A DNA stretch of 64,000 nucleotides from an uncultured Christensenellaceae bacterium (GCA_944380295.1 CALWHE010000002.1:185237-249236); one strand, 5' to 3'. Counted from the first letter of the stretch, positions 14,575 through 23,924 are shown. Numbers and translations are program-made. Notes: generated by a model not told the origin, from the letters alone.

Positions 14575-16071
14575 TTAACTCACGCAGCGGAAAACGATGA
14601 GTTTATCTCCCGCCTTTATCCCCTTTTCCGCGCCGGGATTTTGCGCGGCGATGTCGCGTTCGGAGATGTTGAGCGCCTTTGCCGCGTCCCAGAGCGTTTC
14701 ACCCTCTTCCACCACATAAACGCTGATGCCCGCGTCGTCCGCCTCGCGCTCCTGTCCCACCTCTATGTGCGCGACTCCCGAAAGCACGTTTTTGCGGTAT
14801 ATCACCGCCTGCAAGGCGACGTTGGCGCACACTTCTATCTCCCCTTCTCTGCGCACGCGCGACACCACGTCCGTGACCGCCGCCACGGCTTTGGCAAGGC
14901 AGCCGTCTTCCGCTTCTTTGGCGTCTGCGGAGAAAGAATAAGGTATCTCCACGCACAGACTGCCCACGGCGCCGTCGTCTTTTTCATAGATCTGACAGAC
15001 GTTCATCACTCCTTCCGCAACCAGTCTGCCGCCGCTGCAATAAAGATTGGTCAATCCGCCGAAGGAAGGCACGCTCGCCAAAATGCGCCTCACGCCCTCT
15101 TCCTGCACTTCCGCCGTGCCGCATACGCGCTTGCAGGCAAAGCGCATGCCTTCGGGAGCGTAATACTCCTTTTCCGTGCGGCTGACTTCCAGTTCCGCCA
15201 GCGGTGAAAACACGTCCGTGATCACCTGAGTCTTGACCTTTTCAAACAGTTTTACTTCCGCTTCCACGGCAACTTCCATCTGCACCACGTTTTCTTCCGC
15301 GCTGCCGGTGAGCAGAATGGAGAAAGACTTTATCTGCGCGTTTGCGGTCACGACGTCGTCCGCGCAGGCGCCGCTTATCATCAACTGTTCGGCGAAGGGG
15401 TGAGTAAATTGTTTGCTGCAAATGCCGTTATCGTCATAGACCAGTCTGATCCACACCTCGCCTTCCGCGTATACGCTGCCCTCTTCCGCCCGCAAAGCAG
15501 TGAAGAATACCTGCGCGCCGTAATCCAATATCTTGCCGATGGCGCAGCCGCTTTCATACTCTTCCGTCACGGTGAAAGAATCGCTGCCGCCGCCTTTGAG
15601 TTCCGTTCGCTCGCACTCGGCAACGCGCGTGACCGCGCCCTGCACATCTTCTACCAAAGAAGCGGTGTATTCGCACTCGCTTTCAAATTCCAGATCTATC
15701 ACCGCCTGGACCTTGATGGAAGAGCCTACCGCCTCGCTTTGAATATCGCTCAGACAGGCTTTTGCACTCACGCTCATGCCTTCCGCCACCTCGGGCGCCG
15801 CCACCGCTTCCGTTATCTCCGTCACATAATCCGCGCTCGCCACCGCCCCTGCCGCATCCGCATAGACAACGCGCGTGGTAACTTCCAAAACAACGCGCAC
15901 CGCTTTGTCCTGCGCCTGCACGCTCTTGACGCCGCAACCGCCGTTCACGCAATAGATCTTGCTCACGCCGCCGGCGGACGCGTCTATGCTGCATTCCGCC
16001 GCCAACTGCCCTTTGCCCGCCTGTTCGGTATATTTGACGGTCACATCGTTTTCGCTTATCTGAATAGCCAT
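14575..16071 (-). CDS. SPOCS (DUF3794) plus LysM protein, SipL-like spore morphogenesis factor
   Basis: 498 residues, soluble, acidic. Repeated SPOCS-type beta domains (one in about the first 150 residues, others near 170-300 and 300-440) are followed by a LysM domain in the last ~50 residues (YVVEEGETLWDAAKALNIS...NPG...AGDKLIV). This architecture matches SipL of Clostridioides, which links SpoIVA to the forespore and is needed for coat localisation. GGAGG five nt before the ATG sets the start. The promoter has TATAAT but no clear -35; sporulation-sigma control is plausible but not provable. Divergent from veg. Confidence 0.85.
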   Translation of the reverse strand: MAIQISENDVTVKYTEQAGKGQLAAECSIDASAGGVSKIYCVNGGCGVKSVQAQDKAVRVVLEVTTRVVYADAAGAVASADYVTEITEAVAAPEVAEGMSVSAKACLSDIQSEAVGSSIKVQAVIDLEFESECEYTASLVEDVQGAVTRVAECERTELKGGGSDSFTVTEEYESGCAIGKILDYGAQVFFTALRAEEGSVYAEGEVWIRLVYDDNGICSKQFTHPFAEQLMISGACADDVVTANAQIKSFSILLTGSAEENVVQMEVAVEAEVKLFEKVKTQVITDVFSPLAELEVSRTEKEYYAPEGMRFACKRVCGTAEVQEEGVRRILASVPSFGGLTNLYCSGGRLVAEGVMNVCQIYEKDDGAVGSLCVEIPYSFSADAKEAEDGCLAKAVAAVTDVVSRVRREGEIEVCANVALQAVIYRKNVLSGVAHIEVGQEREADDAGISVYVVEEGETLWDAAKALNISERDIAAQNPGAEKGIKAGDKLIVFRCVS

Positions 16072-16153
16072 AATAACCTCCGCTTGAAGTGTCATTATAT
16101 CCTATTGCCGCCGCCGCGCGATTATGCCTGCGAATACAAACGCCGCTTTGGGC

Positions 16154-16159
16154 AATAAT
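16154..16159 (+). promoter_or_regulatory. possible -10 of veg (leaderless)
   Basis: AATAAT ends 6 nt before the veg ATG and no SD is present. No convincing -35 stands upstream, so this is weaker than the other leaderless cases. Confidence 0.4.
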
Positions 16160-16165
16160 CGCCGT

Positions 16166-16393
16166 ATGAGAGAAGTGAAAAACCAACTTGAAGCGGTAAA
16201 AGCCGCTCTTGCGCGCCTGCGCGGAGAAACGGTGGTGATCGACATCAACCGCGGCAGGAACAAGTTCCAACGCACGCAAGGCGTGCTCACAGACCTTTAT
16301 CCCGCCATTTTCACCGTGACGGCGGAAGGGAAAGTGATGAGCTTTTCTTATAACGATATTTTATCGCGCAACGTAAGATTTTGCCGCAAGTAG
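16166..16393 (+). CDS. veg: Veg family protein
   Basis: 75-residue small protein related to Bacillus Veg, which stimulates biofilm formation and is made in vegetative growth and germination. The core pattern is kept: an N-terminal helix (LEAVKAALARLRGE), then a beta region with NRGRNKFQRTQGVLTDLYPAIFTV and SYNDILSRNV (Veg has [21 protein letters not shown] and SYADVL). An upstream ATG at 16124 lacks an SD and would add 14 unrelated residues. Divergent from the SPOCS-LysM gene, and 36 bp before the SDR gene, which has its own promoter. Confidence 0.85.
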   Translation: MREVKNQLEAVKAALARLRGETVVIDINRGRNKFQRTQGVLTDLYPAIFTVTAEGKVMSFSYNDILSRNVRFCRK

Positions 16394-16414
16394 TATCGCT
16401 TTGTCCCGCAGTTA

Positions 16415-16423
16415 TGCTATAAT
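16415..16423 (+). promoter_or_regulatory. extended -10 promoter of the SDR gene (leaderless)
   Basis: TGcTATAAT (extended -10) ends 6 nt before the ATG at 16430. The -35 region is poor, as is usual for extended -10 promoters. No SD. Confidence 0.75.
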
Positions 16424-16429
16424 GGCATT

Positions 16430-17152
16430 ATGAAGACAGCGATAGTTACCGGCGCATCCGGCGGCATAGGCTTGCAGACGGCGCGCCTCTTGTGCGAAAA
16501 CGATCATGCCGTGATAGGCTGTTACCGCAGCAACGGCGAAGTTTGCGACGCCTTGGCGGAAAAGCTCAACGTAAGCGGCGTTTTTCAGCCCTATTGCCTC
16601 AACGTGCGCAGCGAGGACGAGTGCGCGGAATTGGCAAAATACGCGGTGGACACCTTTGGCAAGATAGACCTCTTGGTAAATTGCGCAGGCATGAACGAGA
16701 TCGCTCCGCTGGCGGAAAGTCTGCGCTGGGAAGAAATAATAGACGTGAATTTGAGCGGCGCCGTCCGCATGTGCCGTAGCGTGTTGCCCTATATGCTGCG
16801 GCGCGGCGCGGGCAGCATCGTCAACATCTCTTCCGTGTGGGGAGAATGCGGCTCTGCCTGCGAAGCGGCTTATTCCGCCAGCAAGGGCGGCTTGAACGCC
16901 TTTACCAAAGCGCTTGCCAAAGAAGTGGGCATCATGGGCGTGCGCGTAAACGCGGTCGCGCCCGGCTTTATAGAAACGCCGATGAACTCCGCCCTCTCCG
17001 CAAGCGAAGTAAACGAGATCAAAGACGATATCCCCCTGGGCAGGACGGGCACGCCCGCAGACGTTGCCCAAGCCGTGCTGTTTTTGGCAGGGGAAAACGC
17101 CGGATATATCACGGGGCAGATATTGACCGTGGACGGAGGCTGGACGATATAA
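16430..17152 (+). CDS. short-chain dehydrogenase/reductase, FabG-like
   Basis: 240-residue NAD(P)-dependent classical SDR. TGASGGIG cofactor loop (7-14), NCAG (84-87), catalytic Ser134/135, Tyr148 and Lys152 in YSASKGG, and the C-terminal GQILTVDGG of FabG-type enzymes. It may reduce 3-oxoacyl-ACP, but it is not in a fatty-acid operon, so another substrate is equally likely. The mRNA is predicted leaderless. Two strong hairpins follow the stop. Confidence 0.88.
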   Translation: MKTAIVTGASGGIGLQTARLLCENDHAVIGCYRSNGEVCDALAEKLNVSGVFQPYCLNVRSEDECAELAKYAVDTFGKIDLLVNCAGMNEIAPLAESLRWEEIIDVNLSGAVRMCRSVLPYMLRRGAGSIVNISSVWGECGSACEAAYSASKGGLNAFTKALAKEVGIMGVRVNAVAPGFIETPMNSALSASEVNEIKDDIPLGRTGTPADVAQAVLFLAGENAGYITGQILTVDGGWTI

Positions 17153-17172
17153 ACGCTTGTCCCAAAAAATAC

Positions 17173-17238
17173 GCCGCGGGCAACGAACCCGCGGCGCTTT
17201 CAGATCTTACAAAAAACGCGGCGCCGCCGCGTTTTTTT
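17173..17238 (+). terminator. double terminator after the SDR gene
   Basis: First hairpin GCCGCGGG / CCCGCGGC (17173-17195), second ACGCGG / CCGCGT (17215-17231) with a seven-T tail. The second is the functional terminator candidate. Confidence 0.8.
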
Positions 17239-17302
17239 ATCGTTCCGTTATCTGCAAAGGCAAACCTTTTTCAAGGCGGCGAGCCGCCTTTGTCCGCCTG
17301 GC

Positions 17303-20300
17303 TTAAATGCTCACTTGCACGGTCATGCAGGAGATGACATCTCCGCTTGCGCTTTGCAGCACGTATTTGAGCAGCAGCGAACCTCTTTCCGAGAGCGAGC
17401 CGGGTCCGCCGGTGACATAAGTCACGCCCTTATACTCCGCGGTATCGGGAAGAGCGTCGTATGCGAACTCCGCGGACTCTCCGCCCAGAATAACGGTGGC
17501 TTTAACGGAAGGCGTTGTGCCCGCCGCCATGGACACGGAGAAGGCGTCTGCATAGAGCAAGCCTTCCAAAAGCGGAGTGCTGAACGATTTGTCCTCCGCC
17601 TTTCCGAAGCCGCCCTTCAGCAATGCGTCGTTGAACAGCGCATCGATATCGGCGTATTCGCCGCTGCTCTTGTAATCATACATGAAGCAATTTGCCGGCA
17701 GAGTTTCCTCTCCGCCCACAAAGGCGGGTCTGTTTTCGCCGACAAAGGTCCTGCCGGCGCTGTATGCATAACTTATCGTGCCGCTGTTTTGCGCCGCAAA
17801 ACCGCCCGCGAGAGCGGCTGCCTGCACCATTGCCGCGGCGTAAGCCTTGGTGACGGTGCCGCGGTTATTGCCTACAAAGCCGCCCGCGTAAGGCGCGTTG
17901 ACTCTGTCAAGTCCGCTGTAAGCTCCTGTGAACTTGGCGCCGTAATAGCTGTTTGTAATATTGCTCGTATTTTCGCCGGCAAAGCCGCCCGTGAACACCT
18001 TGAAGCCCTCGAACGTGCCGGTAACGCTGCCGGTGGCGTAACTGTTGGTTATCGTGCCTTGGTTTGAGCCGACAAAGCCGCCCAAAGCCGCCGACGCGGT
18101 GTTTTTACCGGTCAGACTCACGCTGCCACGGTGCGCGCTTGCGTTCACCGTGCCCGCGTTTTTGCCCACAAGTCCGCCCACATAAGCGCTTGTTGCGCCC
18201 GTGGTATCCTTTGCCGCAAAACTTATGTCGGATTCGCAGGCGGTGATGACGCCGCTGTTTTCCGCGGCGATCACGCCGGAGGTGTTAAGCGCCTGGAAAC
18301 TGCCGCTCACGAACACGTATTCTATCACTGCTCCCGCGTTCACCTTGCCCGCGATCACCGCCGAAGACGTGGCATACATGTATTCCGTCTTATCCTCGGT
18401 GGCTTCCTGATCTTCCGTGGCTTCATGCCCGGGCACCGTGTAAGAATATTCGCCGTCTTTTGCCGTGACGTCTATGAAGTTGACGTGTCTGAGCGTGCCG
18501 GAAAATTCGGGGAACATGGCGTATGTCTTGCTGAACGAAGCATAAGCGCTCTCATGCTCTTCTTCACGCGAATATTGCAGCTGCGCCACATTGACGATGA
18601 ACATGTTCTTGATCGAATATTCGCCGCTTTTCAGTTCTTCAACGCCTTCTTCGGCGGAATAATCCACCTGCGCGCTTTTTATCGTGCCCGCAAACGCCAC
18701 GTGATCGAGCGCCAGCCAGGCGTTGCCGTTGAAGTCGATGTCCTCGGCTATCTCAAAGGTGACTCCCTTGCAATCCTCGCCTGCAAGCATGAGCTTTTGG
18801 ATATACATCAGCTGCGCGCGGGCGGTGGAGATGACGGCGCCCGAGGACGTTCCGTCTTCTTCCTGCTCGTAAGTGGTCTTGATGGTGTAAATCTTGCTAT
18901 CCTCGTCGTATTCCGGCTCGCAGGCGGAAAGGAATGAAGCGTCCGCCATTTTGGCGCTGCTTTGCAGACGCGCGGTGACCTCCGCGCTCTCGCCCGCCTT
19001 TACTTCCGATTCGTATGTCTTGCTTTCATAGTAACAAGCCTGCACGCCGATGTTGAAATATCTGCCGTAAACGTTGCGGTTCTGATAATGCGTGATCTCG
19101 CCGTTCTCCGTGGAAGGCTCGCTGTGGAAAATGCGGTCGAGCGCATATTCGAGCACATAGCCGCTGCCCTCCTGCGTGAGAGAAGCGCCCTTGTTTTCGT
19201 CGCTTGTGATCTCCCATGCGCTTGTTTCTTCGTTATACCCCAGCCTCACCGTGACGGTGATGTCGGAGAGAGAATTGGCGGAAGAAGTGTTCACGGAAGA
19301 GAGCGTGATGTTGAAGGTGTTGACCAAATCGAGCGCCGCCGCGTCAAAACGCAGCGTTACTTTTTCCGTTATGCCGTTTGTCGCCGTGCAGGAGAGATGA
19401 ATGTCCGTGCCGTCCGCGGCGGGTATGGAATCGTTTATCACGGGAGAGGCGAGCAAAGTGACCGTGAAAAGACGGCTTTCCTCATTTGCCTCATCCGCCG
19501 TGACCGTGTTCACGCGGCGGGAATCGAGATATATTTCGCCGTCGCCCTGCGCCTTGACCGTGAGCAGGTATCTGCCCGGCTCCGTGATATTGATGTTGCT
19601 CAGCGTGCAGGAAGTTGCCGTTGCCGACGAGGGGGAATAAGTATAATCCGCTTTGCCCGTGTAAGCGGGATCCGCCACCTCTTTGAACACTTGGAGCGCG
19701 CTTTCCCCTTCTTCTATCTTCCACGCTTCCACCACCATCTTTTTGGAATTGGCGGACCTTGTCCAACGCAAAGTCTGCGTGGACGCGCCGCTCATCTGCA
19801 ATTTTTCCATCAACGGGTCGGAGAGCGTTTTTTCCACCACAAAGGTGGTGCGGGACACTTCCGAATTGAGATCTATGCCTTCTGCGGCGGCGTTGGCGCG
19901 CACCTGAACGGTGTATTTGCCCGGACTGTCTGCAAATTTGAGAGTGCTTTCGTTGCCGGCGGAATCTTTATGCAGGTAAGTTTCTATGAAAATGCCCTCT
20001 ATGACGGAAGTGGTCATGGACGAGATCTCGCTGCCGTCTTTGAGTATCTGCACCGTATAATCCGCCGCGCCCGTCACCGCGTTGAACTTGATACGCACGC
20101 CGTAAACGCCGCTGCCGGGAGAGGACTCTTCCAAAGCCGCGCTCACGTTTTGCGGATTGGCGAATTTGACGCCGCGCTCGTAAACGTATTCCGCCACGTC
20201 GCTGTCTTTATAAAGCCGGTTGCCGCTCACGTCCAGCTCTTCTTCATCGGCAAGCGCCTGCACGTGGATGGTATATGTGCCCGCTTCCGTTATGCCTGCA

Positions 20301-20575
20301 AGCGAAACGGAAGGAGTAACGGGCGCGCCGTTTTCATCCTCTTCCGCCTGAACGGGCGACGTGAACACGTTCACGCCCTCTTCGTTGGTGGCGTATACGT
20401 CGTATTGCTCGGCGTGTTCCACCGGCGTCCAGGTGAGCGTCACCGAGGAGCGGTCGTATACAAAACCGGTGGGGGTATCCAGCTTGGTCTTGTCTTTGCA
20501 GGCGGCAAACACCGCCGTCATGCAGCAGACCAAACACAAAATTATTATCAATGCCAAAACACTTTTTTTTCTCAT
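17303..20575 (-). CDS. secreted GLUG-repeat surface protein with fibronectin-like N-terminal domains
   Basis: 1090 residues. A signal sequence ending VFAAC suggests a lipoprotein (Cys26; Phe at -3 is atypical). Then come about three beta-sandwich fibronectin type III-like units, with LDTPTGFVYDRSSVTLTWTP at the first, recurring to about residue 500. A C-terminal block (about 780-980) holds GLUG repeats of the form GGFVGxNxGTITNSYATG. Such proteins are cell-surface adhesins or cell-wall-associated domains in gut Firmicutes. There are two adjacent ATGs; the second was used. A promoter TTTACA-N17-CAATAT precedes it. Monocistronic. Confidence 0.85.
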   Translation of the reverse strand: MRKKSVLALIIILCLVCCMTAVFAACKDKTKLDTPTGFVYDRSSVTLTWTPVEHAEQYDVYATNEEGVNVFTSPVQAEEDENGAPVTPSVSLAGITEAGTYTIHVQALADEEELDVSGNRLYKDSDVAEYVYERGVKFANPQNVSAALEESSPGSGVYGVRIKFNAVTGAADYTVQILKDGSEISSMTTSVIEGIFIETYLHKDSAGNESTLKFADSPGKYTVQVRANAAAEGIDLNSEVSRTTFVVEKTLSDPLMEKLQMSGASTQTLRWTRSANSKKMVVEAWKIEEGESALQVFKEVADPAYTGKADYTYSPSSATATSCTLSNINITEPGRYLLTVKAQGDGEIYLDSRRVNTVTADEANEESRLFTVTLLASPVINDSIPAADGTDIHLSCTATNGITEKVTLRFDAAALDLVNTFNITLSSVNTSSANSLSDITVTVRLGYNEETSAWEITSDENKGASLTQEGSGYVLEYALDRIFHSEPSTENGEITHYQNRNVYGRYFNIGVQACYYESKTYESEVKAGESAEVTARLQSSAKMADASFLSACEPEYDEDSKIYTIKTTYEQEEDGTSSGAVISTARAQLMYIQKLMLAGEDCKGVTFEIAEDIDFNGNAWLALDHVAFAGTIKSAQVDYSAEEGVEELKSGEYSIKNMFIVNVAQLQYSREEEHESAYASFSKTYAMFPEFSGTLRHVNFIDVTAKDGEYSYTVPGHEATEDQEATEDKTEYMYATSSAVIAGKVNAGAVIEYVFVSGSFQALNTSGVIAAENSGVITACESDISFAAKDTTGATSAYVGGLVGKNAGTVNASAHRGSVSLTGKNTASAALGGFVGSNQGTITNSYATGSVTGTFEGFKVFTGGFAGENTSNITNSYYGAKFTGAYSGLDRVNAPYAGGFVGNNRGTVTKAYAAAMVQAAALAGGFAAQNSGTISYAYSAGRTFVGENRPAFVGGEETLPANCFMYDYKSSGEYADIDALFNDALLKGGFGKAEDKSFSTPLLEGLLYADAFSVSMAAGTTPSVKATVILGGESAEFAYDALPDTAEYKGVTYVTGGPGSLSERGSLLLKYVLQSASGDVISCMTVQVSI

Positions 20576-20598
20576 CATTCTTCCCAAATGCGTGCAAA

Positions 20599-20627
20599 AT
20601 ATTGCCCGCGCATACGCGCTTTGTAAA
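20599..20627 (-). promoter_or_regulatory. promoter of the GLUG surface protein gene
   Basis: TTTACA, 17-nt spacer, CAATAT, about 20 nt before the ATG. The rest of 20576-20776 holds GC-rich inverted repeats, AAGCGCCGCG / CGCGGCGCTT (20739-20778) and GAGCGCGC / GCGCGCTC, which probably terminate the upstream glycosidase transcript. Confidence 0.55.
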
Positions 20628-20776
20628 TATGATAGCAAAATCCGCGCCGCTTTTCAACTTTATTGTGGTAAATTTATGCGAATTTATCAAAAAAATATAT
20701 TGCGCGCCGCGCGAGCGCGCCCGACCGAGCGCGCTCTTCAAGCGCCGCGGCGCAAAAGGCGGGCGTCGCGGCGCTT

Positions 20777-22636
20777 TTATTCTTCCAGGTTATCGGCGAA
20801 CTTTATCTCAAAGGGCGCAAGCTCTCCGCTCACCTTGCCCGCTCCCGGCAGAGTGAAGGAATACTTTGCCGCCGCGTCCCCGCTGTTGCGCAGCATGAGC
20901 GCGAATTTTTCTCCGTCCGCGGCGATATAGCCGTATACCTCGCCTTTGGCGGGATCGCCGCCGAAAAATTCGGAGCGGGAGAGCACCGCGTAATTGCGCT
21001 CCGCCCATTCAAGCGTGCGCGCGGCGATGTTCCACTTGTCCCCGTCCATCATCTCCGGCGTGAAATAAAGCTCGGCAAGACCGCTGGCGCGCATCATGCA
21101 GCATTTGAGATAGAGCGCGAACTGCTCGTCCGTGTAGACCACCGTCTTGTGCGAAGGATCGGGCAGCGGCGGATTGTAATTGCGGCGGGCGTAACAAGGC
21201 TCGTGATTGTATAAATGCGAGGCGGGGAATTGGATCTGCCGCACCTCGTAAAGATCGCGGTAGCGCTCGTCGCGGTAATTGAGGCATTGGGAAAGATTGT
21301 CCCCCTTGCCGATGTAGCCCATGTCCGAGGCGTTGTTCATCCACACAAAGTCCGCCCACTTCAAAAACCAGGGCGAACAGTGCGCATAAGAGGTGATGTT
21401 CAGGCACACGTCCGGGCAGACGCTGCGGATATGCTCGAACCCTTTGCACCACTCTTCCCACAAAAAGGTGTAAAACGCCTTGCCGCAGCCCTTGGCGGCG
21501 GGGTGGCGGTGCCCTTTGGCGCGGCAGGGCTTGATGGCAAAGCCGTCTATCTTGAAGTATTTGACGTTATACTCGCGGCAGAACTGCGCCATGCGCTCGC
21601 ACAGGTCGGCGATGTATTTTTTGTCGCCCGTGCAGATATCGCCGGACAAAACGTTCATGTGATAGCCTATCTTGGTGAGCAGGCGCGCATACTTGGGCGT
21701 TTGCAGCGTGTAACCGCCGCGCGGTCCGAACCACACGCCGAAGGAAGATGAAAAGGAGCGCGTAAGCTCCGCCTGCGGGGCAAAGCCCTGCGCGAATTTT
21801 TGATTGAACTGCCAAAATTGCGGCTTTTTGTATTCCGTCCAGCCATCGTCCACCACATAGCAGTCCAGCGGTCTCAGCCTCGCCTTTTTGAACCCCTCGT
21901 AAACGGCGGTGAAGGACGATTTTATATTGTTAGGGTCGATGTCGAGCATGTTGTCATACCAGCTGTTGAACTGGATACGGAATTTTTCCGGACGGGAAAA
22001 AGTGCGCACGTAAGTGAAAAAGGTGCGGCGCATCTCTTTCAGCCCGGCGCTCGTTCCGCCACCCAAAATAACGGCGGGCGGACGATATTCACCGCCGCAA
22101 GCCACCTCGGAAAAATATCTCCCCACATAATAAGTGAGCGTGACGGCGCCGCCCGTCACGGTGTTTTCCGCCATGGGGCTTTCAATGCCCGTGAAAGTAT
22201 CGCCGTTATAGACGGGCTGACCCATGGCGGCTATCTCTTTGGGCACAAAAACGCGCTTGGTCAGCGGCACGCACCAGCTAAAGTCCTGCGCCGCCCCGCC
22301 GCCGAAGCGAACGTATTCGATAAAAACGTCCCTCTCGCATTTGAGCGCGAACGTCTTTCTCAGATAAGCGCCGTCCGCCGCGTAACGCACCCGGGCGCGC
22401 AGACCGTCTTCACCCACGGCGAGATATCCGCTCTCTTCCTCTCTTGCGCGGCATAAAGAGGCGCAAAAAAAGCGTTTGCGGGCAAAGAGCGAATCTTTTG
22501 TGCGATAACAGACGACAAATTCGTCGTCGGCTTCGGGAGCATACTCCCGCGAGGTGAGCAGATTTCGGACGCTGACCACACGCGCACCCTGCTTGAGATC
22601 GAGCGTTTTTTCCACGGCAGATGAAGAAAATTTCAT
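20777..22636 (-). CDS. clan GH-D glycoside hydrolase (GH36-like alpha-galactosidase / alpha-N-acetylgalactosaminidase)
   Basis: 619 residues, no signal peptide, so intracellular. An N-terminal beta-sandwich (to about 220) is followed by a TIM barrel with YVVDDGW (about 257-263), the strand-4 nucleophile motif YFKIDGF (Asp near 362) and a candidate acid/base Asp in NNASDMGY (near 437), then a C-terminal beta domain. The order and spacing fit GH36-type retaining alpha-galactosidases; the exact substrate is not readable. An SD-like AAGGGA precedes the ATG. It adds to the glycan-degrading theme of the sialidase operon. Confidence 0.78.
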   Translation of the reverse strand: MKFSSSAVEKTLDLKQGARVVSVRNLLTSREYAPEADDEFVVCYRTKDSLFARKRFFCASLCRAREEESGYLAVGEDGLRARVRYAADGAYLRKTFALKCERDVFIEYVRFGGGAAQDFSWCVPLTKRVFVPKEIAAMGQPVYNGDTFTGIESPMAENTVTGGAVTLTYYVGRYFSEVACGGEYRPPAVILGGGTSAGLKEMRRTFFTYVRTFSRPEKFRIQFNSWYDNMLDIDPNNIKSSFTAVYEGFKKARLRPLDCYVVDDGWTEYKKPQFWQFNQKFAQGFAPQAELTRSFSSSFGVWFGPRGGYTLQTPKYARLLTKIGYHMNVLSGDICTGDKKYIADLCERMAQFCREYNVKYFKIDGFAIKPCRAKGHRHPAAKGCGKAFYTFLWEEWCKGFEHIRSVCPDVCLNITSYAHCSPWFLKWADFVWMNNASDMGYIGKGDNLSQCLNYRDERYRDLYEVRQIQFPASHLYNHEPCYARRNYNPPLPDPSHKTVVYTDEQFALYLKCCMMRASGLAELYFTPEMMDGDKWNIAARTLEWAERNYAVLSRSEFFGGDPAKGEVYGYIAADGEKFALMLRNSGDAAAKYSFTLPGAGKVSGELAPFEIKFADNLEE

Positions 22637-22697
22637 GACTTTCCCTTTTATCTCCCCATATTGGACGGCAAAAAACCGCCCCGGAGTTTATAACTCT

Positions 22698-22726
22698 ATA
22701 ATATTGCATCGTTAAAATATTGTCAA
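22698..22726 (-). promoter_or_regulatory. promoter of the GH36-like gene
   Basis: Perfect TTGACA, 17-nt spacer, TATTAT, giving a leader of about 55 nt. Divergent from the HTH gene promoter 20 bp away. Confidence 0.8.
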
Positions 22727-22746
22727 GACAAAATCTTCGGAAAATA

Positions 22747-22775
22747 TTGAATTTTGCCTTTTCTTATGCTATAAT
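22747..22775 (+). promoter_or_regulatory. promoter of the small HTH regulator
   Basis: TTGAAT, 17-nt spacer, perfect TATAAT with TG extension, leader of about 30 nt with an SD-like AGGGAG. Confidence 0.8.
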
Positions 22776-22810
22776 ACTTTTCGGGCAACACTTGGATAGG
22801 GAGATATGTA

Positions 22811-23029
22811 ATGACCGATTTTGCAAAGAATTTGAGGATATTGAGAAAGCAAAGCCGCATGTCGCAATTCATGCTGGCAGACAAGTTGGGCGTTTCGCAA
22901 CGCACGGTTTCACATTATGAAAACGGCTCTTCAGAGCCTTCTTTGCAGATCCTCTGCCGCATCGCCCGCATTTTCAGAGTGAGCACGGACGAACTTTTGG
23001 GCTTTGCCTTGAAAGACGAAGAAGAATGA
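22811..23029 (+). CDS. Xre-family HTH regulator
   Basis: 72-residue protein that is almost only a Cro/CI helix-turn-helix: LRILRKQSRMSQFMLADKLGVSQRTVSHYENGSSEPSLQILCRIARIFRVSTDELLGF. DNA-binding, probably dimeric, cytoplasmic. It lies divergent from the GH36-like gene with back-to-back promoters, so regulation of that gene is a reasonable guess but unproved. A conventional SD-led start. A terminator follows directly. Confidence 0.92.
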   Translation: MTDFAKNLRILRKQSRMSQFMLADKLGVSQRTVSHYENGSSEPSLQILCRIARIFRVSTDELLGFALKDEEE

Positions 23030-23030
23030 A

Positions 23031-23051
23031 CCGCCGCATGGCGGCTTTTTT
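23031..23051 (+). terminator. Rho-independent terminator
   Basis: CCGCC-gcat-GGCGG followed by C and six T, right after the HTH stop. Confidence 0.85.
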
Positions 23052-23063
23052 ATTGCCCAGTTA

Positions 23064-23202
23064 AGTGCACAAAAAATACATATATCTTCCGCTTCATCTC
23101 GCCAACGCAAGCAAGGCTTGACTTACGCGCTCTTTTGTCACTTTTACCGCAATTTTTCAGCGTATTTGCTCGAAAATCAAATTTAGTGCACAAAAAATAC
23201 AT
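23064..23202. repeat. two 18-bp perfect direct repeats 121 bp apart
   Basis: AGTGCACAAAAAATACAT at 23064-23081 and 23185-23202, within a gene-free stretch (23052-23344) where nothing else is recognised. Confidence 0.75.
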
Positions 23203-23344
23203 TTATAAGTGCTGCCCGGCGCCGTTTTTTCGTCTGTATATTGCCCTCCTCGGCACCGCTTTTAAGGTCGCGCACCCTGAAACAACCAACACACCAAACG
23301 CGCCGTAAGGTTTTGCAAAACGGCGGCGCAGAAAATCACCGCCG

Positions 23345-23377
23345 GAAAAAATGCGGGCGCGCCAAAAAGCGCGCCCG
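23345..23377 (-). terminator. Rho-independent terminator
   Basis: On the minus strand CGGGCGCGC / GCGCGCCCG around a T-rich loop, then CATTTTTT, 38 nt after the stop of the 79-residue gene. Confidence 0.85.
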
Positions 23378-23414
23378 AACAAAGGCAGCCGAGGGAAAAT
23401 GACGGGTGACGATG

Positions 23415-23654
23415 TTAACGCTGCCTTGTTCTGCCCAAAAAACTTTCTTTTTGATCTTGCAAAAGCGTGTTGATGGCGTAAAGCCCGCCCAGCGCTTCCG
23501 CGGGGATAAGCCCCGGATACCTGTCCGCCAGCAGGAACAGATCCTTCATGGCTATCTCCTGTCTGCGCACGGCGCTGTCGAAAAACATCTTGTCGCCCGC
23601 GCTCACGGCGCATTGCCTTTCTTCTTGCACGATCGCGTTTTTTATCTTGAACAT
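23415..23654 (-). CDS. small hypothetical protein
   Basis: 79 residues, soluble, mostly helical (AVRRQEIAMKDLFLLADRYPGLIP), no recognised domain. AGAGG seven nt before the ATG supports the start, and the strong terminator on the same strand supports a real transcript. The helical segment with YPGL vaguely recalls the LemA fold, but the length is far too short and I do not assign it. Confidence 0.6.
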   Translation of the reverse strand: MFKIKNAIVQEERQCAVSAGDKMFFDSAVRRQEIAMKDLFLLADRYPGLIPAEALGGLYAINTLLQDQKESFLGRTRQR

Positions 23655-23895
23655 TTCTTTCACCTCTCGCTTTGGTAATTACAATTTACCCCTTTTAATC
23701 TGCAAACATTTGTCAGCTTTTATCATTTTTTGCAGAAAATTTCTCTTTTTTGGCACATTCATTCCCTTGCGCGCCCGGCGTGCGCAATTATCTTCTTTTT
23801 TACGCTTATTCCTTCCTTCGGCGGCGAGCCGCTTTCACGCGCCGCAAGGCAAGACCGCCTTCCGTCAACAATTTTGCTTTTGTTGAAAAAAACGC

Positions 23896-23924
23896 TTGAC
23901 AAATGGATATTCATATTATATTAT
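23896..23924 (+). promoter_or_regulatory. promoter of tRNA-Asn
   Basis: Perfect TTGACA, 17-nt spacer, TATTAT, 19 nt before the tRNA. Confidence 0.85.
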
